This document shows positions 44,939-53,813 of a stretch of 64,000 nucleotides of DNA, in pieces. Source of the DNA: Dictyobacter formicarum (lineage in GTDB: Bacteria; Chloroflexota; Ktedonobacteria; Ktedonobacterales; Ktedonobacteraceae); assembly GCF_016587435.1 (NCBI RefSeq), contig NZ_BNJJ01000030.1:1-64000 (forward strand), written 5' to 3'. The notes beneath the pieces were generated by a model. The model was not told the DNA's origin. It did not search any database and was given only the letters and a program-made list of their open reading frames with translations. How positions within the stretch are numbered: the stretch's first letter is position 1; every line of letters begins with the position of its first letter. The position numbers and the translations under genes are program-made.

Positions 44939-46796
44939 GACCGCTGTTTCCTTTCGGTTGGCCGGGCTGAGCCAGCGTAGGTTGAACCTGGTAGATAGTA
45001 ATGAGCAGTTGTTGATCGTGGTCCTGGGCTTTGAATTGCTGGCGAACACGCGCATGCTTCAAGGCATCCTGGATGATCTGCATCTGCTTGCTATTGTGAT
45101 GAATATCATTGAGCATCTCGGAATCGGCAACGATATACTCGATGTGGCGCCAATCCGCATGGAGAACCTTGTCGTGCAGTTCTGGATCAGTAGCGACATT
45201 GAAGTAGACATTGGCATAAGGAAAAACGGGCATGTTCGGCCCTGCAGCCTCGTGCAGATCGAGGTAGAGGTAGCTATTGATAACGATGAAGGCATGTGGG
45301 TTGACATGTTCACGTATCCAGTTCAGGGCACCGGTCTGTGCGCTGGCAGGTTGTTGAGTAAACAGAGGTGTGGCCTGCATATAGTCGTAAGGGATAAGTG
45401 TCGCTATGATGGCGCAGATGAGCACAACGCGCATCAATGGCAGGCGTAGCCACCGACTAAACCCGCTGACAATCAGATGGCTTGCCAGGGCTACATTGAT
45501 AGCGGTCAGCGGGATGAGTGGAATGAAATAGAATGAGAGCACTACCCCTCCTCGGATCAGTAGCAACCAGAAGCTAGCCGCCAGTAGTCCCGGCAGCCAG
45601 TACGGGCGTTTCCACCATCCAACGACAAGATTAAAGGCGGGGGCAGCCAGGCTAGCGAGCAGTAACAGGCGATCGCCATGCAGCCAGTTTTGCCAGCTAC
45701 CACTAAAACTTCCCTCATCTTGTCCGCGCTGTGTCTGTTCCAGATAGGTTTGAAGCAGACTCAGGTGTTGATGAGTATCCCACGGCAGGTGCCAACTATA
45801 AGGAAAGAGTTCGCCTTTGAGGATCGCCAGCAGGACAAAGCTGGAACCGAGAGCGATAGAGGTATAGGTAAACGCCACCAGGGCAAATTTGCGCTGGAAG
45901 GGCGTCGTATACAACCAGGTAGCATAGATCATGACAGGCAGAAAAAGGAGCATTATTTCTTTTGAGAGCAAGGCAATACCAAAAGCCAGCGCCGCCAGCA
46001 CAATCTGATGTAATCGGCTGCTACTCTTGATCAGCAGATAGAGCGAGAGCAACAACCAGAAGGTGCTGATATTGTCCAGCAGAATTTGCCGCTGATAGGT
46101 AATACTGAGCGGTGAAAGTGAGAAGAGGACCAGCGCGAGTAAGCTGGCGCTGCGGCTCCTTATCATGCGACGTACAATCAGGTAGACCAGGAGCGAAGAG
46201 CCAAGCGCATACAACAGCATCAGCACGCGACCAGTATTAATAGCATTGCCGAAAGTAAAGAAGCCTCCCACAAACGGGACCAGCATCGCCAGTTGTATCC
46301 AGGCCAGGGGAGGGTGTCCATACCCATAAGGATAGGGTGTAATCTGGCCATGTAGTATGGCCCAGGCACTGGAAATATAAGTGCCCTCGTCCAATTCATA
46401 GCGTGGAAATTGAAAAACATTAAAGGCATGTCCCAGCAGAGAGACCAGCAGCCCCAATAACAGTGTTGCCACTTCGACCCAGGGCGGAGCCAGGAATTTG
46501 TGGCCGGGTAATGGATTGAGCAAGCTAATCCGCGGTACCTCGCGTGTCTCGCAATCTGAGAGGCGCTCAGCCTGGGCTGAGATATAGCGAGGGCGTGCGG
46601 GCAACTGTATGCGCCTCAACATGCCAGTGTTGGGACCAGGCCGATAGGTGGTGTGGACCGTAAAGTTCCATCTTCTATGTAACATTAGCCGCTGTGGATT
46701 ATCGTGCAACAAATCTATTGGTGGTGTTTGTGGCACTGTGAGCGACATATGACGAGTCCCGGCTTTGGTCAATGTGGCTTTAGAATGTACTGGCAT
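44928..46796 (-). CDS. ArnT-like membrane glycosyltransferase (GT39/GT83 type)
   Basis: 622 residues with about 11-13 helices. The first luminal loop carries the catalytic-type acidic pair in FPRYELDEGTYISSAWAILHG and the conserved GYGHPPLAWIQLAML. The C-terminal periplasmic part has IREHVNPHAFIVINSYLYLD. It probably moves a sugar from a polyprenyl-phosphate donor to a lipid or protein on the outer face. The start at 46796 has AAAAGGAAG ahead; the frame extends to 46820. It overlaps DUF362 by 11 bases. Confidence 0.85.
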   Translation of the reverse strand: MPVHSKATLTKAGTRHMSLTVPQTPPIDLLHDNPQRLMLHRRWNFTVHTTYRPGPNTGMLRRIQLPARPRYISAQAERLSDCETREVPRISLLNPLPGHKFLAPPWVEVATLLLGLLVSLLGHAFNVFQFPRYELDEGTYISSAWAILHGQITPYPYGYGHPPLAWIQLAMLVPFVGGFFTFGNAINTGRVLMLLYALGSSLLVYLIVRRMIRSRSASLLALVLFSLSPLSITYQRQILLDNISTFWLLLSLYLLIKSSSRLHQIVLAALAFGIALLSKEIMLLFLPVMIYATWLYTTPFQRKFALVAFTYTSIALGSSFVLLAILKGELFPYSWHLPWDTHQHLSLLQTYLEQTQRGQDEGSFSGSWQNWLHGDRLLLLASLAAPAFNLVVGWWKRPYWLPGLLAASFWLLLIRGGVVLSFYFIPLIPLTAINVALASHLIVSGFSRWLRLPLMRVVLICAIIATLIPYDYMQATPLFTQQPASAQTGALNWIREHVNPHAFIVINSYLYLDLHEAAGPNMPVFPYANVYFNVATDPELHDKVLHADWRHIEYIVADSEMLNDIHHNSKQMQIIQDALKHARVRQQFKAQDHDQQLLITIYQVQPTLAQPGQPKGNSGHGK

Positions 46797-46816
46797 AGCT
46801 TCCTTTTGTTCTCTTC

Positions 46817-48094
46817 TCATACAGCCTCCGTTCGATGCAGCCCCATATGGACCGTTTTTTCCCAGTTGGATGAGCCAGTCAGATGGCGGAAGACCGCGCG
46901 TATGGCACTCAGACTCAAAATAGCCTGATAGGGAAAGAAAGCCAGAATCAAGATAATGGCTTCGTGCCAGCGCCAGCGACGTTTGTGGGCGCGCACGAAT
47001 TCGTAGAGGGCAGCCAGATCGATAAAGATTGAGAATATAAAACAGTACAGTGGCAGAAAGGTCAGCATGGCGAACCAGATGGGTAATTTGACAAAGAAGA
47101 ACATGACCAGAGATACGGGCACCAGCAAAGCAAAAAAGGCTTGTAACTCCGGGAGAATGAGTATATAGCAGGCTAGCAAGCGCTGCGACATCTTATCCAG
47201 TCGTCTCCAATCGCCTTTGAGGAGTATTTGGATAAAACCTTGGTTCCAGCGTGTACGCTGCCGGATAAACTGGCGCAGTGTAGGAGGAGTCTCTTCGCGT
47301 GTCACAAATTCATCATCATAGATAATGCGCAAGCGTGTGTGTGCCAGGCAGAGACGAATGCCTAGATCGGCATCTTCTGTCAGGCAATGTTCATCCCATC
47401 CCCCCAGTTGCTCGAGGGTCTCGCGACGCACAAAAACTGTATTGCCACCCAATGGCGTCATACCAATTCTGGCAAAAAAGTGCATCGAAGATTTAAACCA
47501 GAAGAAATACTCCAGCACATTGAAGAAGCAAAACCACCTGGTATTGTGATTCATGAGTTGCACACCACTTTGAACAACCTCAACGTGCTCATTGAGTACA
47601 GTTGTGTTAATCACATTCAGGATATCTGGATGTGGTTCATCTTCCGCATCAAAAATGGTGACCATATCGCCTGTTGCTACCTGCAAGGCCAGATTCAGGC
47701 CATGAGGCTTATTAACTGGCTCATCATTAAAGATCAGTAACTGTACATTTGGATGTCCAAATTCATCGATCTTAGTTTGTGCCTCTGCAATAGTGCCGGG
47801 GTCATCTTCACGACAGATGGCTATGATCTGGAGGAGTTCCCTGGGATAATTGAGATCGTAGACCCTTTGAATGGTCTCTCCATATACATTTTCTTCATGG
47901 CGAGCTGGAAGCAGGATAGTAAAAGAGAGCTGAGGATGCCGATAGATAGTAGAGGCATGATTAAGCCAGGCGTGTTCTGGCGCTTCCCAGATGAACAGAT
48001 GCAGGCGGATATTGAAGATCGCTTGAGCGGCCATCAAGAAAATAATTGGTAGATAAGCGAGCTCTAAACCCTGAAGAAACACGTGCCAGACCAC
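46817..48094 (-). CDS. Processive-type family 2 glycosyltransferase
   Basis: A 425-residue inner-membrane GT2 resembling cellulose-synthase-like or BcsA/XagB proteins. After one N-terminal helix it has FTILLPARHEENVYG, the metal site GDMVTIFDAEDEPHPDIL, EDADLGIRLCLAHT and the Q-x-x-R-W signature in RQRTRWNQGFIQ, then three or four C-terminal helices. GTG at 48094 has GGGAGGG ahead and keeps the first helix; the open frame reaches 48223 without a site. It is the first gene of the glycan cluster and overlaps or abuts the GT39-like gene. Confidence 0.85.
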   Translation of the reverse strand: MVWHVFLQGLELAYLPIIFLMAAQAIFNIRLHLFIWEAPEHAWLNHASTIYRHPQLSFTILLPARHEENVYGETIQRVYDLNYPRELLQIIAICREDDPGTIAEAQTKIDEFGHPNVQLLIFNDEPVNKPHGLNLALQVATGDMVTIFDAEDEPHPDILNVINTTVLNEHVEVVQSGVQLMNHNTRWFCFFNVLEYFFWFKSSMHFFARIGMTPLGGNTVFVRRETLEQLGGWDEHCLTEDADLGIRLCLAHTRLRIIYDDEFVTREETPPTLRQFIRQRTRWNQGFIQILLKGDWRRLDKMSQRLLACYILILPELQAFFALLVPVSLVMFFFVKLPIWFAMLTFLPLYCFIFSIFIDLAALYEFVRAHKRRWRWHEAIILILAFFPYQAILSLSAIRAVFRHLTGSSNWEKTVHMGLHRTEAV

Positions 48095-48232
48095 AATACC
48101 CTCCCAACCCCTGATATTAATATAATGAGCAGCGCACCTTGATGGAGCCTGTGAAATGTACCAAATTATACGAGATATGCTCATTCCTGTGTGCAAATAC
48201 AAGGATACATGAGAATTGTTCACTTCTCAATC

Positions 48233-48264
48233 TCCGAAAGTATCAGCAATGTGATACTTTCGGA
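48233..48264 (-). terminator. Hairpin after the GAF-like gene
   Basis: Perfect 13-bp inverted repeat TCCGAAAGTATCA (48233-48245) with 48252-48264, loop GCAATG, 35 bases beyond the stop of the minus-strand gene. No T-run. Confidence 0.5.
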
Positions 48265-48298
48265 TCATGTTGTTGCTGTCACCCAACTGAAACGCTGG

Positions 48299-49234
48299 CT
48301 ACAGAGCGCTTAAAACAGTGACGCCATCGACAAAATGCCCATCGGGTTCATATAACTGAATTCGCTCTTGCGTGAGCAGTGAACGCAGAGCCTGCATGAA
48401 AGCCTGTTGATGCAATTGTGTCAATACAGCCAGATTAGCCAGATTGCGACGTCCATCAATAGAAAGATACAGACGCCGTACCTGGCGGCTGGTGATCACC
48501 TGAACATGTTTTCCCTGATTGGCCTCATTGTCAAAATTGCGCTGTGGAATGAGCTTCATCAGTAGCGCATCTGCTTTCGCTGCTTGAGCAGGAGCCTGCA
48601 ATAATAACTGTTTTTCTGGTAGCAACAGACCACGATTGTATGCCAGGTTGATAACCTGTTCCATGATATATCCAATGGTAGGAATGAGGCGTGGATTAGG
48701 TGGCTGACGTGTAAAAAAAGAAATCAGCGTATAGGTGGAGAGATTGAACCTGTTCAAGGGATATTGATAGCCTGCTGATTGGATAGGTAGGCTGTTCGTT
48801 AGCTGATAGCAGGCCCAATAATTCAGATTATATCTTGTAAGGTGGTGGGCAGCCTGTGAAGAAAAGATGGCCTCAGTAACTTGTGGTATAGTGACGGTAT
48901 AATGTTCATTGCAAAGACGTTTAGCTGCTTCAGCTACATGGGAATTGATCAATATCTGTTTAGGTATATTAACCTGACGACATGCAGTGATACATTGCTT
49001 GATAGATATTTGTCTGAAGCAATCGTCCTGGAGGGACCAGATTTGTACAGCTTCTAATTCCAGGCGTTGAACTAATACGTTCGCTGTCCACTGCAATAGC
49101 TCATCGATACGTTGCATACCTGCTATTGCTTGCAGCAATTGGGTAAAAATGATCAGTTGATGATTTCCCATCGTAGGCCAAATTCTTTGAGTTCCGGCGG
49201 ATGAAGGATGCAGAAAATCTTGTGTGTGTTCCAC
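48299..49234 (-). CDS. GAF-like protein with a C-terminal winged-helix-like segment
   Basis: 311 residues, role unknown, probably regulatory. The N-terminal half (about 25-210) resembles a GAF domain (LLQAIAGMQRIDELLQWTANVLVQRLELEAVQIWSL). The C-terminal 75 residues (ITSRQVRRLYLSIDGRRNLA, then LLTQERIQLYEPDG) match the pattern of a small winged-helix or PATAN/DUF4388-like module found in many two-component-linked proteins. GTG start with a run of eight Gs ahead. It stands alone next to the glycan cluster. Confidence 0.65.
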   Translation of the reverse strand: MEHTQDFLHPSSAGTQRIWPTMGNHQLIIFTQLLQAIAGMQRIDELLQWTANVLVQRLELEAVQIWSLQDDCFRQISIKQCITACRQVNIPKQILINSHVAEAAKRLCNEHYTVTIPQVTEAIFSSQAAHHLTRYNLNYWACYQLTNSLPIQSAGYQYPLNRFNLSTYTLISFFTRQPPNPRLIPTIGYIMEQVINLAYNRGLLLPEKQLLLQAPAQAAKADALLMKLIPQRNFDNEANQGKHVQVITSRQVRRLYLSIDGRRNLANLAVLTQLHQQAFMQALRSLLTQERIQLYEPDGHFVDGVTVLSAL

Positions 49235-49540
49235 GTCAGCCCCCCCTAAACTACCTTGCTTAAAGCACCCATTGGACTTTTGATACGCCGATGGTGTGTT
49301 ATATGTATCAAAAGAAACGCATTTTAAAATTCAGACTGCTCTACAGGAGATCTTCGCTAAAGAGAACCTTTGTACGCATTCTGAAGATACTGGAAACGCA
49401 GCTATCTCAGGATCATCTTTATAGATATACTTTAACATAAAGTTTTGCCCCTGGGTGTTAAGTATGCATTAAAAATGTTAATTGCATCATATAATGTATG
49501 AAGGGAGCGGATTAACACTAAATTAGTGGCTGAGATTGGC
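49235..49540. other. Intergenic region with an inverted repeat and TATAAT
   Basis: CTTTTGATAC (49277-49286) and its complement (49305-49314) may be an operator or hairpin before the GAF-like gene. TATAAT at 49491-49496 has no convincing -35 partner; AAGGGAG follows at 49500-49506. Confidence 0.4.
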
Positions 49541-49723
49541 ATGATACAAGTGGAGGACCCGATAGTTCAAAAAGTTTTTAACAATTATAATAGTATTGCT
49601 AGCAGTTCTGGCCATGAATTAGACTGGTATAGGATGGGAGACGCGTTGTTTATGCCACCTGCAAGCAGCCATATTTATGGCAGGCCGAGCAAAACCTATG
49701 ATTTGTCTCGCCTGTCCGGGTAA
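49541..49723 (+). CDS. Possible small protein
   Basis: A 60-residue frame (ATG at 49541; GTG at 49526 would add five residues) with plausible composition, including GHELDWYRMGDALFMPP. No ribosome site at a good distance, though AAGGGAG lies upstream at 49500-49506. It sits ahead of the hydroxyacid dehydrogenase gene. Family not recognised; may be spurious. Confidence 0.35.
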   Translation: MIQVEDPIVQKVFNNYNSIASSSGHELDWYRMGDALFMPPASSHIYGRPSKTYDLSRLSG

Positions 49724-49783
49724 GTGCGCTATCAAGCTGCATGGCAAAATAATTGAACGCACCAGACCGAAAGAGGAGGTTGT

Positions 49784-50764
49784 ATGACTGATTACGGAAA
49801 AATTATCAGTACATTCCAGTTTACAACAGCATCACAGGCTATTTTGCGTGAGGCAGGGCAAACTGATGTACTTTGTATCACAAACAAGGAAGAGTTTCTT
49901 GAGCGCTTAAAGGAAGCTGAGATTCTCTGCTCATACTGGGTTCCCAACAACTGGCGCGTTCTCGCGCCTCAATTGCGCTGGCTACAGGCCTCAGGAGCGG
50001 GTGTCGATGGCTTGCGCCCATCAGGAATTTTAGATGAGCCTGATCGTGTAATCGTTACAACCGCCGTTGGTATTCATGCTTCAACGATTGGCGAATATGT
50101 CTTTGGCAGTATGCTCATGTTTAATCGGACCTGGCCTGAAATGGTGCGCTTGCAGGATCGGCATGTGTGGCCTCATAGTGTAAACTGGTACAAACTCGGA
50201 GGGCGCGAACTGGTAGATCAGACGCTAGGAATTGTTGGTCTGGGCAGTATTGGCCGTCGTATCGCGCAATTAGGCCGTGCTTTTGGGATGCGTGTATTAG
50301 CCACCCGTCGTAGCGTTGAGCCCGGAATGACCGATCCAGATGTAGATCAGCTCTATCCGATGGATCGCTTGCAGGATATGTTGCGGCGTAGTGATTATGT
50401 TGTATTATCTGTACCTTTGACGCCGCAAACGGAAAAGTTGATTGGTGAGCCAGAACTACGGGCTATGCAACCACATGCCTATCTGGTCAACGTCGCTCGT
50501 GGCCAGATCATCGATGAGAAGATGCTGATTCGTGCTCTAAAAGAAGGCTGGATTGCTGGTGCGGGCCTGGATGTGACACAGGAGGAACCACTACCGCCGA
50601 GCAGTCCGCTGTTCTCTCTACCCAACATCATTTTGACTCCGCATATTTCGGGTGATAGTGTGCACTATGATCGGCGTCTGACCGAACTGTTTGCCAACAA
50701 TCTGCGACGCTATCGGACCGGCGAGCCACTGATCAATCGTTATGATCCTGCGCGTGGATATTGA
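49784..50764 (+). CDS. D-2-hydroxyacid dehydrogenase
   Basis: 326-residue NAD(P)-dependent dehydrogenase of the D-isomer family. It shows LRWLQASGAGVDGL, the Rossmann motif GIVGLGSIGRRIAQLGRAFG, the catalytic Arg in YLVNVARGQIID, the Glu in GLDVTQEEPLP and His in LTPHISGD. Closest in style to glyoxylate/hydroxypyruvate reductase or the GhrA-like branch; substrate open. GAGGAGG precedes the ATG. The next gene follows after 11 bases. Confidence 0.92.
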   Translation: MTDYGKIISTFQFTTASQAILREAGQTDVLCITNKEEFLERLKEAEILCSYWVPNNWRVLAPQLRWLQASGAGVDGLRPSGILDEPDRVIVTTAVGIHASTIGEYVFGSMLMFNRTWPEMVRLQDRHVWPHSVNWYKLGGRELVDQTLGIVGLGSIGRRIAQLGRAFGMRVLATRRSVEPGMTDPDVDQLYPMDRLQDMLRRSDYVVLSVPLTPQTEKLIGEPELRAMQPHAYLVNVARGQIIDEKMLIRALKEGWIAGAGLDVTQEEPLPPSSPLFSLPNIILTPHISGDSVHYDRRLTELFANNLRRYRTGEPLINRYDPARGY

Positions 50765-50775
50765 TGAGGTGAAAA

Positions 50776-51363
50776 ATGGGCACAGATTTAGGACGTGTAT
50801 CAATTATTGGCGCTGATGCCGTTGGTCAACCCGGGCAACGACGCTTTCGCATATTTGCGCGGAGTAGAGAGGCTTCAGCGATCATGTGGCTGGAAAAAGA
50901 GCAGCTAGCTGGTCTGTCTGAGGCGCTAGATCGTACACTGGCTCTCATCACTGAGGGCCAGGTGCTACGTACAGAGGCACGGGCCGGAGGCATAATGGCC
51001 GCAGAGGCCATGCCGGCTGATTTTCCACGCTATCCAAACTACGAGGTACAAGTGGGCCAGATGCGCCTGAGCTTTGATGAGCAGGATTCATTTTTCTCTT
51101 TGCTGATTACTCCATTGAGTATTTCGCTGGAGGATATGCGGGAGCCTGAAATTACTATGAACGAAGAAGAGCAAATACTGATGAGCTTTACTCAACAGCA
51201 GGCGCAAGATCTCTCCAGTACTATCCAGGCTGTAGTAGTTGCGGGGCGTCCCGTTTGCCCGTTGTGCCATACCCCTCTTGATGGAGGACCCCATGCTTGT
51301 GTCAAGCAGAATGGACATCGTGAAATCGTGCAAATTGAAGAAGCAGATGATGAAGGAGAGTAA
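50776..51363 (+). CDS. DUF3090 family protein
   Basis: 195 residues of a family common in Actinobacteria and Chloroflexota, function unknown. Family marks: GQPGQRRFRIFAR, AIMWLEKEQLAGLSEALDR, DEQDSFFSLLITP, FTQQQAQDLSSTI and a C-terminal zinc-ribbon CPLCHTPLDGGPHACVKQNGH. In Actinobacteria DUF3090 genes often stand beside a histidine phosphatase and a kinase-like gene, which are not found here. GAGGTG precedes the ATG; probable operon with the dehydrogenase. Confidence 0.85.
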   Translation: MGTDLGRVSIIGADAVGQPGQRRFRIFARSREASAIMWLEKEQLAGLSEALDRTLALITEGQVLRTEARAGGIMAAEAMPADFPRYPNYEVQVGQMRLSFDEQDSFFSLLITPLSISLEDMREPEITMNEEEQILMSFTQQQAQDLSSTIQAVVVAGRPVCPLCHTPLDGGPHACVKQNGHREIVQIEEADDEGE

Positions 51364-51440
51364 CACTAGCTATGGAGCAGGCAACCATTCATGATATGTC
51401 TGCAGGCTCGAGAAACACGTGGAAACGTGGACAGAAAGAA

Positions 51441-51467
51441 ATAGGGGCGTAGTACTCACGCCCCTAT
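51441..51467 (+). terminator. Hairpin after DUF3090 gene
   Basis: Perfect 10-bp inverted repeat ATAGGGGCGT (51441-51450) with 51458-51467, 7-base loop; no T-run. Confidence 0.5.
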
Positions 51468-51536
51468 GGGTGTTGTATCTGACGCATCAAGAATATGGTA
51501 CAACGCACCCAGGACTATATAAATCATCCTATGTTC

Positions 51537-51947
51537 TCAATCATGGCAGGCGTATTTATTCGCTTTTTGTAAGTATACTTCCTCATTTGCCTCGATCATT
51601 AACTTGTGTAGTACTACAACATCAGCATCAGGTAGATACTCCGCAGGTTGTAGGCATAAGCGCATGATCGCATGACCGCTTTCTAACACCTGAACATAGC
51701 CTTTAGTTCTGGGTACGCGATATGTCCATTTTGGCTCACTTGGACTTGGTATCTCCAAATAGCCGCGCCAGAGAAGTTGGCGAAATTGCTCTGGTGTAAG
51801 CATATCGCGTAACAAATTGGCCGCCTGTCGCTCTGCACGAGTCAACCCTTTTAGATATGGAAGTAAGAACAACCATATAACTGGTGTGATCGTGAGAGCA
51901 ATGATTGTCCAACACAGGACAGAAATGGCCAGGGACGCGAAGTTCAT
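51537..51947 (-). CDS. Hypothetical membrane-anchored protein
   Basis: 136 residues: one N-terminal hydrophobic region (ISVLCWTIIALTITPVIWLFLLPYL), then a soluble part (RQAANLLRDMLTPEQFRQLL, YRVPRTKGYVQVLESGHAIM). Family not recognised. Its ATG overlaps the stop of the upstream gene as ATGA, so both are coupled. Confidence 0.65.
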   Translation of the reverse strand: MNFASLAISVLCWTIIALTITPVIWLFLLPYLKGLTRAERQAANLLRDMLTPEQFRQLLWRGYLEIPSPSEPKWTYRVPRTKGYVQVLESGHAIMRLCLQPAEYLPDADVVVLHKLMIEANEEVYLQKANKYACHD

Positions 51948-52189
51948 CCTCCAACGACTCGTGGTACCAGAACTATTTGTTCTGCTGTGGCGTCGAATTT
52001 ATCTATGCGTTGTACCGGATTGCCATCGATGACACGAAATGCTGTTGCGCCTTTCGCTCTCTCTTGCTCGAAGATCCGTTCTGCCTCTTTTACGGCCGCT
52101 ACTGCTTCGGGATCACCTGCTTGAATTTTCTGCTCATCCCAGGTAAGGCGATCATCGCCGCGCCGTGACATCACCCGTAACATACCCAC
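51944..52189 (-). CDS. Small hypothetical protein
   Basis: 81 residues, charged, containing RRGDDRLTWDEQKIQAGDPE, an alpha-helical middle and a beta-like FRVIDGNPVQRIDKFDATAE ending in VPRVVGG. Not recognised. The GTG at 52189 has AAGGAGG 7 bases ahead; longer in-frame starts lack a site. Two-gene unit with the coupled membrane protein. Confidence 0.6.
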   Translation of the reverse strand: MGMLRVMSRRGDDRLTWDEQKIQAGDPEAVAAVKEAERIFEQERAKGATAFRVIDGNPVQRIDKFDATAEQIVLVPRVVGG

Positions 52190-52643
52190 AGTCGTTCCTC
52201 CTTCGCAGTTTACGCCATGTTGATTGCATGGCTGATGCCAACGAAAATGTTGTTGGTTGAAGCTACTTTTGTCGTAGCTAGATGTCATCCTGTCAACGAA
52301 CTACATGAACTCAATCGCTTTTGTGCAGATATCTGCGGTGTGTATGCGCAGGCAATTGTTCAACTTTTCCAGTTTAAACCTGGCATATGCTTGCGCACAT
52401 AACATATACAACACGCTGGGTGTTTCCACTGTGTATACAAAAAGACACACGCTGGTACTACTATTGTACGTGACGACCCCGGTATAGTCAATGGTTAGGA
52501 GCTTATTCAAGCAACCGTTAACTATACTTTAATACTTATCCCGTTTGCACTGTATGTGTTGCGCATACGCTGTAAAGCTGAGTTTTCAAGCGTCAGTGCA
52601 TAACAGGCTTGCTCTTGTCACGCAAAGTCTTTCGTTGCCCGCC

Positions 52644-52700
52644 AGCCTGGGAACGCGACGCCCCCAATCTCTTTTTTTCCTGGTGCAAAACACCAGAAAT
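52644..52700. repeat. Partial dispersed repeat element (copy C)
   Basis: GCCTGGGAACGC (52645-52656) and CCCCAATCTCT (52662-52672) match the left side of the repeat at 13109-13310. Instead of the long hairpin there is a short stem (CTGGTG/CACCAG). Confidence 0.6.
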
Positions 52701-52705
52701 TCTTT

Positions 52706-52754
52706 ATATAATAAAAATACGCAACACCTCTGATGTTGCGTATTTTTATTATAT
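52706..52754 (-). terminator. Terminator of the fatty-acid kinase operon
   Basis: Perfect 21-bp inverted repeat (52706-52726 with 52734-52754) with a 7-base loop, 50 bases beyond the degV stop; AT-rich arms include a T5 run on either strand. Confidence 0.7.
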
Positions 52755-52803
52755 CAATGAAGCGCCTGCTTCGTGTTGTGCAGTATCCAGCCAGTCGGGA
52801 TAA

Positions 52804-53655
52804 TTATTGTTTGCCAGTCACAAAGGTGATAGCCACCGTGCCTGGACCTGTATGAGTACCAAGGACCGCGCCCAACTTATATTGAGGAATATCGCCCGTA
52901 TAAACGGGTTTGAGGGCTTCAGCCAGTTGTTGGCCAATCTCTGCGCTAGACTCAGCGATGGCGATATCCTCAATTGGTCCGCTTTCTGCCAGCAATTGGG
53001 CTGTGCGCGCAAAGGCCTTGCTGCGTGTGCGTGGCTGTTCAATTGGTACTACCACACCCTCTTTATTCAATGCGATAACTGGTTTGACACTGAGCATGTT
53101 GCCCAGCAAGGCTTTGGCCCCGCCAATACGGCCACCGCGCTTAACAAATTCCAGCGTATCGAGAACGGCCAGAATGCGAGTACGTGAAAATCTATCTTCA
53201 GCATACGCTTTGAGCTCTTCCAGGCTCGTATTGGCATTATTCATTTCGGATAGTTTTTTCAAAGTCATAAACATGCCAGCGCTGATACTTTTGGAATCGA
53301 TAGCCTCAAAAGGTACACTGCGTACCTCTTCTGGCAGGGTTTCCCAGGCGGTACGAGCAGATTGATAGGTGCCACTCAGCTGTGATGAAAGATGGATCGA
53401 TAAAATTCCGGTTGCCCCCTCTTTGATCAAGCGGGTGTAAGCTTCCTGGAAGAGTGCTGGAGAGGGTTGCGAAGTACGGGGAAGCACTTTGCTGGCCTGT
53501 AATTTTTGATAAAAGGTTGCGTTATCCAGGTCAAGATTATCTTGATATGCCTCTTCGCCAAAAAAAACGGTTAGCGGGACAATGGTAATGCCTAATGCTT
53601 CTGCCATCTCTGGCGAAATATCTGCGGTGCTGTCTGTAACGATGCGAATGCTCAT
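52804..53655 (-). CDS. DegV family fatty-acid-binding protein (FakB type)
   Basis: 283 residues. DegV proteins hold a fatty acid while FakA phosphorylates it. Visible are the N-terminal IRIVTDSTADISPEMAEALG, LPRTSQPSPALFQEAYTRLI, SIHLSSQLSGTYQSARTAWE, LEFVKRGGRIGGAKALLGNML and SVKPVIALNKEGVV. The gene lies 160 bases after fakA on the same strand, giving a functional pair. Specificity for saturated or unsaturated acids cannot be read. Confidence 0.93.
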   Translation of the reverse strand: MSIRIVTDSTADISPEMAEALGITIVPLTVFFGEEAYQDNLDLDNATFYQKLQASKVLPRTSQPSPALFQEAYTRLIKEGATGILSIHLSSQLSGTYQSARTAWETLPEEVRSVPFEAIDSKSISAGMFMTLKKLSEMNNANTSLEELKAYAEDRFSRTRILAVLDTLEFVKRGGRIGGAKALLGNMLSVKPVIALNKEGVVVPIEQPRTRSKAFARTAQLLAESGPIEDIAIAESSAEIGQQLAEALKPVYTGDIPQYKLGAVLGTHTGPGTVAITFVTGKQ

Positions 53656-53813
53656 TGCAGGCCTCCTGGGAAAAATAAAATCGGTGGGACGTGATCCACT
53701 GCTGGTTCATTATCTACAAATGCTGCGGATCACTCCTGTCTGGTTTCTGGCAAACAAATAAAGTTAATTATTTGGGTAGGACAGAAAAAATACACCTTTA
53801 TCTGTAATAGTCG

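Larger units (their letters stand above)
52190..52803. other. Long intergenic region
   Basis: About 610 bases with no convincing gene. It holds the related repeat flank (52644-52672) and the degV terminator (52706-52754). Confidence 0.4.

Noticed and set aside
44688..45449. Plus-strand 253-residue frame
   Set aside because: Antisense to the DUF362 and GT39-like genes, with no motif or start signals.
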